Shown: piece by piece, positions 58,153 through 64,000 of the stretch | How positions within the stretch are numbered: the stretch's first letter is position 1 | How the letters are laid out: every line of letters starts with the position of its first letter | NCBI RefSeq assembly: GCF_029867415.1 | Contig: NC_081183.1 | Coordinates: 140,329,951 to 140,393,950 of the forward strand | Direction: 5' to 3' | Length of the DNA stretch: 64,000 bases | Source: Vicia villosa | Lineage: Eukaryota > Streptophyta > Magnoliopsida > Fabales > Fabaceae | Program-made: the position numbers and the translations under genes | The notes under the pieces: model-generated | The model's database searches: none | The model's input: the letters and a program-made list of their open reading frames with translations, nothing else | What the model was told of the DNA's origin: nothing

Positions 58153-60200
58153 ATGGGAAATGCTAACGAGTGGCACAGGGGCACTATCTCTAATATGAAA
58201 AGAAAACATGAAGGATGTTGTGTCGTGGGAATAGACCTTGGCACAACTTATTCATGTGTTGCAGTATGGCAGGAAGAACATCATCGAGTTGAGATCATTC
58301 ACAATGATCAAGGCAATAGAACTACTCCTTCTTTTGTTGCTTTCACAGAAAATCAAAGACTGATCGGTGAAGCTGCTAAGAATCAAGCTTCTGCCAACCC
58401 TCTAAACACCGTCTTTGGTAATCTCTATTCTTTTACTCCTTTAAAATTCCAAAACCTAATTACACATTATTTATAACCGAGTTCATGGCTCTATTTAGAA
58501 TTTTCATTACGTTCAGGTACCAACCGATCAATTACACTTTGTTCTTTATTTTTTTTTCAGATGCTAAGAGGTTAATTGGTAGGAAGTTTAGTGATCCTAT
58601 TGTTCAAGATGACATACTTTTATGGCCATTCAAAGTCGTTGCTGGTGTTGACGACCGACCCATGATTACAGTTAAGTACAAAGATCAAGAGAAGCAACTC
58701 TATGCTGAAGAAGTATCATCTATGGTACTCACGAAGATGCGAGAAATTGCTGAGAAATATTTAGAATCACCGGTTAAGAATGCAGTTGTTACTGTGCCAG
58801 CTTATTTTAATGATTCTCAAAGAAAAGCAACTATTGATGCCGGTGTTATTGCTGGCCTCAATATTATGAGGGTAATGAATGAACCCACTGCCGCAGCAAT
58901 TGCATATGGCCTTGACAAGAGAACTGGTTGCATTGGAGAACGGAAAATTTTAGTGTTTGATCTTGGTGGCGGCACTTTTGATGTGTCTTTACTAACCATT
59001 AAGGGTAATGCCTTCAAAGTTAGGGCAACTGCTGGAAACACTCACCTTGGTGGAGAAGACTTTGATAATAGAATGATGAACTACTTTGTACAAGAGATCA
59101 AGAGGAAGAACAAAGTCGATATTAGTGGGAATCCAAAAGCCATGAGGAGGTTGAGAACTGCTTGTGAGAGGGCAAAAAGATCACTTTCTTTCCTTGTTAC
59201 CGCCTCTATTGAAGTAGATTCTTTATTCCAAGGCATTGACTTTTGTTCTTCAATCAATAGAGCCAAGTTTGAGGAAATGAATATGGACCTTTTTAATGAG
59301 TGTATGAAGATTGTTGAAAGTTGTCTAATGGATGCTAAGATGGACAAGAGCAGGATAGATGATGTTGTTCTTGTTGGTGGATCATCTAGAATTCCTAAAG
59401 TACAACAGCTACTACAAGACTTTTTTAACGGAAAGGAGTTGTGCATGAGCATAAATCCTGATGAGGCGGTAGCTTATGGGGCAGCTGTTCAGGCTGCATT
59501 GTTGAGCAAAGACGTTAAGAATGTTCCAAAATTGGTGCTGCAGGATGTTACACCTTTGTCTCTTGGCAGGTTAACAAAAGGAGATATTATGCATGTGGTG
59601 ATTCCTAAGAACACTTGCATTCCTGTCAAGAAGACAGTGTCATATTCTTCACCTACAGATAACCAAACCAAGGACTCGATTAAGGTTTATGAGGGTGAGA
59701 GAACAAGAGCCAGTGACAACAATTTGCTTGGTTCTTTTACTCTTTCTGGCATTCCCCCAGGTCCTCGCGGCAGCCATCTCTCAAATGTTTGTTTTACTAT
59801 TGATGAAAATGGTATTTTGACTGTTTCAGCTAATAATAATGTTTCTGGAGTTTCGAGCATGATTACAATAACCAATCACAGAGATAGATTGTCAAGTGAG
59901 GAAATTAAAAAACTAATTCAAGAAGCTGAGAATTACCAAAATGAAGACAAGAAATTCCTAAGGAAGGCCACAACCATGAATGCATTGGATGACTACATTT
60001 ACAAAATGAGAAAAGCTTTAGAGAAAAAGGATATTAATCTAAAGCTCTCCTGTCAAGAAATTGAGATCATCGAATCTACGATTGCTGTGATTACAAATTT
60101 GATTGATGAGAATAACCAAGAGGTAGAAATAGATGTTTTGGAAGACCATCTAAAGGGACTTAAGAGTACCATGGAAGGCATTTTAGTTAAGACTATTTAG
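58153..60200 (+). CDS. HSP70 family chaperone, divergent, one intron
   Basis: ATP-dependent chaperone of the cytosolic/nuclear HSP70 type. Exons 58153-58417 and 58561-60200 give 634 residues. The three family signatures are present: IDLGTTYS (residues 27-34), [14 protein letters not shown] (about 220-233) and [15 protein letters not shown] (about 358-372), with [11 protein letters not shown] at about 195-205. The substrate-binding domain starts near [10 protein letters not shown] (about 416), and the helical lid ends at ILVKTI. There is no signal or transit peptide and no ER-retention tail. The C-terminal EEVD, which docks TPR co-chaperones in cytosolic HSP70s, is missing. The N-terminus is about 15 residues longer than usual; Met15 (58195) is an alternative start. 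The intron sits in the conserved position of plant HSC70 genes. The frame is intact, so it may be functional, but it is diverged. Confidence 0.93.
58418..58560 (+). other. HSP70 intron
   Basis: 143 bp, donor CTTTG|GTAATC and acceptor TTTTTTTTCAG|ATGC, phase 1 within the Asp codon of the NTVF-DAKRLIG junction. The same intron position is conserved in plant cytosolic HSP70 genes. T-rich throughout, with an in-frame stop if retained. Confidence 0.92.
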
Positions 60201-61108
60201 TTTTTATTTTGTTTTTTCTCAACTATGATTTTGATGTTTGTTTTTCTGTTTAGTAGCATTATCTAATACTTGTAAGGTTTGATAATATTTTGGTACAGAC
60301 AGACATGTTATTTAAACCATGCTGTTGAGTGTGCTGAAACTATGATCCAGTCACACTTGTTTCCATTATGATTAATTTATATTTTATTTTATTATTAGTT
60401 TGCAAGTTTCTTTGAGTCTTCTCAAAAAAAATTAATCTTCTGCGTAATCAGTTTGTGGTTTTCCTTTGCTTGAATATAGAATATCGGAGTTTATTGGTTG
60501 TTTCAAGCACAAAGTTGTATTGAGATTTTAAAAAGTTAAAAAATCATGTCTTCTTAACTAAAAACACTTGCAACTTTGCAGGATAATGAAAACTCCCAAA
60601 ATTTACTAGTGAACTTTAATTACCAACCAATACTTGTCAAATAAATAGTTTATTCTCTCCTGAGATTCGATTGCGTATCTTGTTACCATCTGTTGAAACT
60701 TGATATGTCACTTGAATGTTTACAAGATAAAGGGTTGTAAAAAAAAACTGACTGATGGAATTTGTAAGAAAAGAAAGCATGACAATTTGGCATGATGCTT
60801 AACTTGTGAACTGTTAATTTGTAATAAAATAATTTTGAAATGTTGAAACTTGAAATGCAAAGAAGCCGATTTACTATTAGTTGTGGGACAGTTTTTTTCA
60901 CTTCTTTTGTTGTGTCATTGGTATAAGTGTTTTTTGTTGTTTTATTGAAATAGAGAAATGTAAAGGCCTTAATTTAATTTTTTTTCTTATTTATGGTATT
61001 TTATATTTTATTATCTGCTCTCTAGTATGACACTTTACTATGATAATTTACTATATTTTTGTTTTATTATTAAGTTGAAACTTTTATGAATTGTTATATT
61101 TATGATAT
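60201..61108. other. HSP70 3' flank, no gene seen
   Basis: AT-rich sequence holding the presumed HSP70 3' UTR (first few hundred bases, T-rich). I see no clear polyadenylation signal nor a further gene. Confidence 0.5.
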
Positions 61109-62129
61109 GTTGGAAATTTTGGTACGATGACAACTTAGAGGGGGAATTGAAACGTGGTATTGACATTAATTGGACAATACATGACTACAAGGAAGAATTA
61201 ATCTGAAAGTGAATTTGAAAGAATTCATTTTAGTCTCACATAGGAGAGAACACAAATATTAGTATATATATTCTAACTTGGCCTAATGGGTTTGGCCCCA
61301 AGAGGTACCCAATTATGTAACTCGGAGTGAGGACACGTCACCGAGTAATCTTGACACGCGCGTGTCGTTCAACCGGCCAGCTGAAGTATTTTTTTTTCCT
61401 CTCTATCTCTCTTCATCTAAAAATATTTTTTTTTCCTTAGACTGAATTAATTCCAAATACTGGGAGTGGTTTAAACACCATCTGAAGATGTATCTCTTGA
61501 ACGATTTATTACCGTGAAAGTAATAATCGTAACTATTTTGTACGGGTTGTTTTATCCTGGAGACATCATCGAAACTCGACTACTTTGCATAATTATTGGC
61601 AGTACAGAGAAACGTCTTAAAGAAAGCGACCTAGTACGCGGCTCGTCCCGACAAATTTTCTCAATGGCAAAATTTATTTTTCAAAACCAGAAACAACAAT
61701 TTTAAGACGTTTTCTTAACTGCCATGGCTACTAAGGAAATTATCGGAACTACTACGGTCGCTACTGTCTCTGACAAACCATTTAAGTTTGAGGGTTCTCA
61801 CTTCAAACGATGTCAAGCTAAGATGAAAATTTTCTTAACTTTAAAGAAGGTTGCCCACGTTCAGACTAATGAGATCCCTGTTGTTCCTTTTGGATCAATT
61901 GAACAAACTAATGGAAGCAAAACGGTGGATTCAGATGGAGTTGTTAAAACAACTGAATTAGAATTTGTTGAAAAATCTAAAGTAGCAGCAGATAAGTTAC
62001 AACTCAGCAAAGAGATCGCCCTATGGCAAGAGAATGACTACTTGTGTAAAAATCACATTCTGAACACCCTTGGTGATGACATGTATGATTATTACAGTAA
62101 TTACAAGACTGCTAAACGAGTATGGGAAG
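61109..62129 (+). mobile_element. Ty1/copia 5' fragment (LTR start to gag)
   Basis: It begins TGTTGGAAATTTTGG, a typical copia LTR start, and runs into a gag frame at 61724. The LTR end and PBS could not be placed. The element is cut at 62129/62130 by a gypsy insertion, and nothing of its 3' part is found in the window. Confidence 0.65.
61724..62129 (+). pseudogene. copia gag N-terminal fragment
   Basis: The frame starts MATKEIIGTTTV and shows the UBN2-type gag pattern (KPFKFEGSHFKRCQAKMKIF, then LWQENDYLCKNHILNTL and TAKRVWE), similar in layout to the gag at 52309-53241 but on the plus strand and clearly a different element. It ends at 62129 because a gypsy LTR (TGTAACACCCC) interrupts it; the last codons of the open frame are from that insertion. 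The usual 'LWDxLExKY' continuation and the zinc knuckle are missing. Confidence 0.82.
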
Positions 62130-62156
62130 TGTAACACCCCTTTTCTAACCCCAAAG

Positions 62157-62290
62157 CACGATACTTATCATCATCACCATTCCGATTTCCAGCATTAGCT
62201 TGAGGAATCTGACCAAGAGATCTAACCAGCATCCTCGATACATCAGCAATAGCATCATCGTTCCTTCCAGCAACCATCGTCCTCTGACAA
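62157..62290 (-). pseudogene. gypsy gag N-terminus
   Basis: The minus-strand frame has MVAGRNDDAIADVSRML and SLGQIPQANAGNRNGDDDKY, resembling the start of plant gypsy Gag proteins with a run of acidic residues before the first capsid helix. It breaks off at the fused LTR edge around 62156. Bases before the ATG lead to the PBS. Confidence 0.65.
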
Positions 62291-62392
62291 CCAACAACCA
62301 AAACAGACAAAACAGTATCGATCATGTCAGATACACAAATCTAATAAAACGGGAATAAAGACATTAAAGACTTTGACCAACTGGTCGACCAT

Positions 62393-62404
62393 GCTCTGAT
62401 ACCA
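62393..62404 (-). promoter_or_regulatory. Primer binding site (tRNA-Met type)
   Basis: On the minus strand TGGTATCAGAGC, an exact match to the usual plant tRNA-Met site, 4 bp inside the LTR edge at 62409. Confidence 0.88.
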
Positions 62405-63180
62405 CTAATGTAACACCCATTTTCTAACCTCAAATTATATCATACAATTCATAGAGTAAGCGTGCATAAAGGAAAAAGGGGGCTACATGTTGATTTCCAC
62501 AAAATGAAAATCCCAAACAACATATAAACATTCATAATATGCAAAGATCATATTGTAACACAATGATGTAAATCTCATGCTTCCATACATTATGCATAAA
62601 CGCTTGCAGAAAACAAAAGAATTGCTATCACATAATTTCAATGATTATGTCCCATACCATATTCATCTACCAATTCAAAATAACATTAATATCCATGCTA
62701 CTTGAACTTACAAATTTAGGCTACAAGGCCTTTAAACAACATATTCAAATGTTAACATATACATCCAAAATATTCAACAAATATAAAGATAGCAAGGTTC
62801 AAAACATAAGCATAAGTCAATACAAAAATCCCCCCAAGTGTTACATGACCAGAGCATATGACTCGCTACCTAATCAATACACACTCGGAAGCTTTCCGGC
62901 TAACCACGAACAAGCTACTAAGTGTCTAAACCTGCATGTTACCAACAAAGAGAAACATTCAAACAGAACGGTGAGAATTCAAATTATTATAGAAAACATA
63001 ATAATGGGAAATGCAACACATAAACAAGCAATGCATTCATCAATTCACCACTCTTCATAAAATAAGCGATTCATATATCATATATCAATCATCACACAAA
63101 ACAATCACATGAATACAAAACATTTACATATCACACAATGTGACTCGGATGTAACAATGTGACTCGATGCATGTGGTACC

Positions 63181-64000
63181 TGTAGCAACCTGCCTAAAAA
63201 TTATAACTTAGAGAGTCGCCACCTATTCTGAAGGGCGAATAGGAAACCCTACGCAGTATAGAGATCAGGGTAAGATACTATATTCAGGTCGAGGGAAGGT
63301 GTTAGGCACCCTCAACCCTTTCCTATGGCTTTGAATCTAAGGTCAACAATTTTATGGCTAAGAGTATTAAGGTAAGGTTTATGCTTTCGAGGGTTAAATA
63401 ATTAAGGGAAATAAATCGGGAAAAATGAGATTTAGAAGGAAGGGGACTCGCCTTGTTGCCAAGTGCCTACGTATCTCCTTATGGAGAATCAGAGTCAACG
63501 TAGTTCGGGGACAGGGTTGTACGCCTTTGAATTTGTTATGGAGGTGTTTGAATGGTTTGAAGGCTTTTTGAATGGCCTATCGTAGTTTTGAATTTGATTT
63601 GAGAGGCATTTTGAGTTGCCTGATTGAAGAGGATGAAAATCCGTAGTATCGTGGTTTATTGTTTTGAATGTTTTGGGCGTACAACCCTGATTTTAATTTG
63701 TACTATTAACCGCAATGATCAATAGATTCGATCACCATAGTTAAAAGATTAGTAAAAGCATTGCTAATTATTCTAATCGATCGATTCGATTATCACCGTT
63801 AGCAAATTGATGTATCTTGAATAATTATTAATTTTATCATTATCCCTCATAATCAATAGGTTCGATTACAAATAATAATGAATTTGATAAAGGGAAATAT
63901 GCTAATCATCGTAACCAATAAGATGGTTAAAACCATTTAGCAAAATAAATGTTATTTTAATTAATATTTAATTAAAGAATTAAATAATTAAATGATCGAT
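63181..64000 (-). mobile_element. Ogre/element-B-type LTR, incomplete at the window edge
   Basis: It starts TGTAGCAACCTGCC, the reverse complement of the element B LTR end, and continues with the same order of blocks (GAGTCGCCACCTATTC, GGTGTTAGGCACCCTCAACCC, and a 'GGTTGTACGCC' block near 63513). It is more diverged from the B LTRs at 14520 and 30595 than those are from each other. It interrupts the gypsy LTR that begins at 62409. Confidence 0.85.

Larger units (their letters stand above)
62130..63180 (-). mobile_element. Deleted Ty3/gypsy element inside the copia gag
   Basis: A minus-strand element. Its 5' LTR starts (plus strand) TGTAACACCC at 62409 and continues to 63180, where another LTR interrupts it. 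PBS is at 62393-62404. Left of it lies a gag start, then only about 25 bp of the edge of the 3' LTR (TGTAACACCCC, 62130). Nearly all of gag, pol and the 3' LTR are thus deleted. Confidence 0.72.

Noticed and set aside
62641..63060. 139-codon frame in the gypsy LTR
   Set aside because: Composition is like the surrounding LTR, no domain is recognisable, and LTRs of this type do not encode proteins.

Overview
The window is plant nuclear DNA and is almost entirely nested transposable elements around one host gene. Ogre-type (Tat lineage) Ty3/gypsy elements, with 4.7 kb LTRs, an extra ORF before gag, a second RNase H and a tRNA-Arg-type primer site, point to a legume, most likely tribe Fabeae (pea, vetch, lentil). 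The species is an inference. No prokaryotic features are present.

Bases 1-53930 form one nest. The oldest layer is a minus-strand Ty1/copia element (5' LTR 53406-53930, gag-PR-INT-RT-RH 49271-53241, 3' LTR 7794-8292). A minus-strand autonomous-type Ogre, here called Ogre A (8793-49239, TSD AAGGG on both sides), sits in its 3' UTR. An Ogre-related plus-strand element with no coding capacity, here called element B, is inserted in the 3' UTR of Ogre A (TSD GTTCT). The locus was then rearranged: a solo LTR of B plus 2.1 kb of Ogre A (14520-19901) lies upstream of a second, 5'-truncated B element (19902-33877), which is followed by a second copy of the same 2.1 kb of Ogre A (33878-35977). A 629 bp hAT-type MITE lies in the truncated LTR. 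At the left edge another minus-strand gypsy element (gag 1-855, LTR 1012-7793) abuts or entered the copia 3' LTR, and its LTR carries a 4.67 kb solo Ogre LTR (TSD CAAAC).

The internal part of element B (22110-30594) is the most unusual stretch. It has a tRNA-Arg-type PBS and a purine tract that match Ogre, no gag or pol, and several unrelated tandem-repeat families: hairpin-rich units of about 145 bp, units of about 42-52 bp, and a 2.1 kb satellite of 88 bp monomers arranged as 176 bp dimers.

All coding regions of Ogre A and the copia element are dead. Nearly every nonsense codon can be explained by one C-to-T or G-to-A transition from a Gln or Trp codon, as expected of methylated repeats.

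Bases 53931-64000 hold AT-rich spacer, a decayed hAT transposon (54785-56344, 8 bp TSD), the one apparently intact host gene (a divergent cytosolic-type HSP70, 58153-60200, one intron, no C-terminal EEVD), and a second nest: a copia 5' fragment, interrupted by a deleted gypsy element, interrupted by another Ogre-type LTR that runs off the window.
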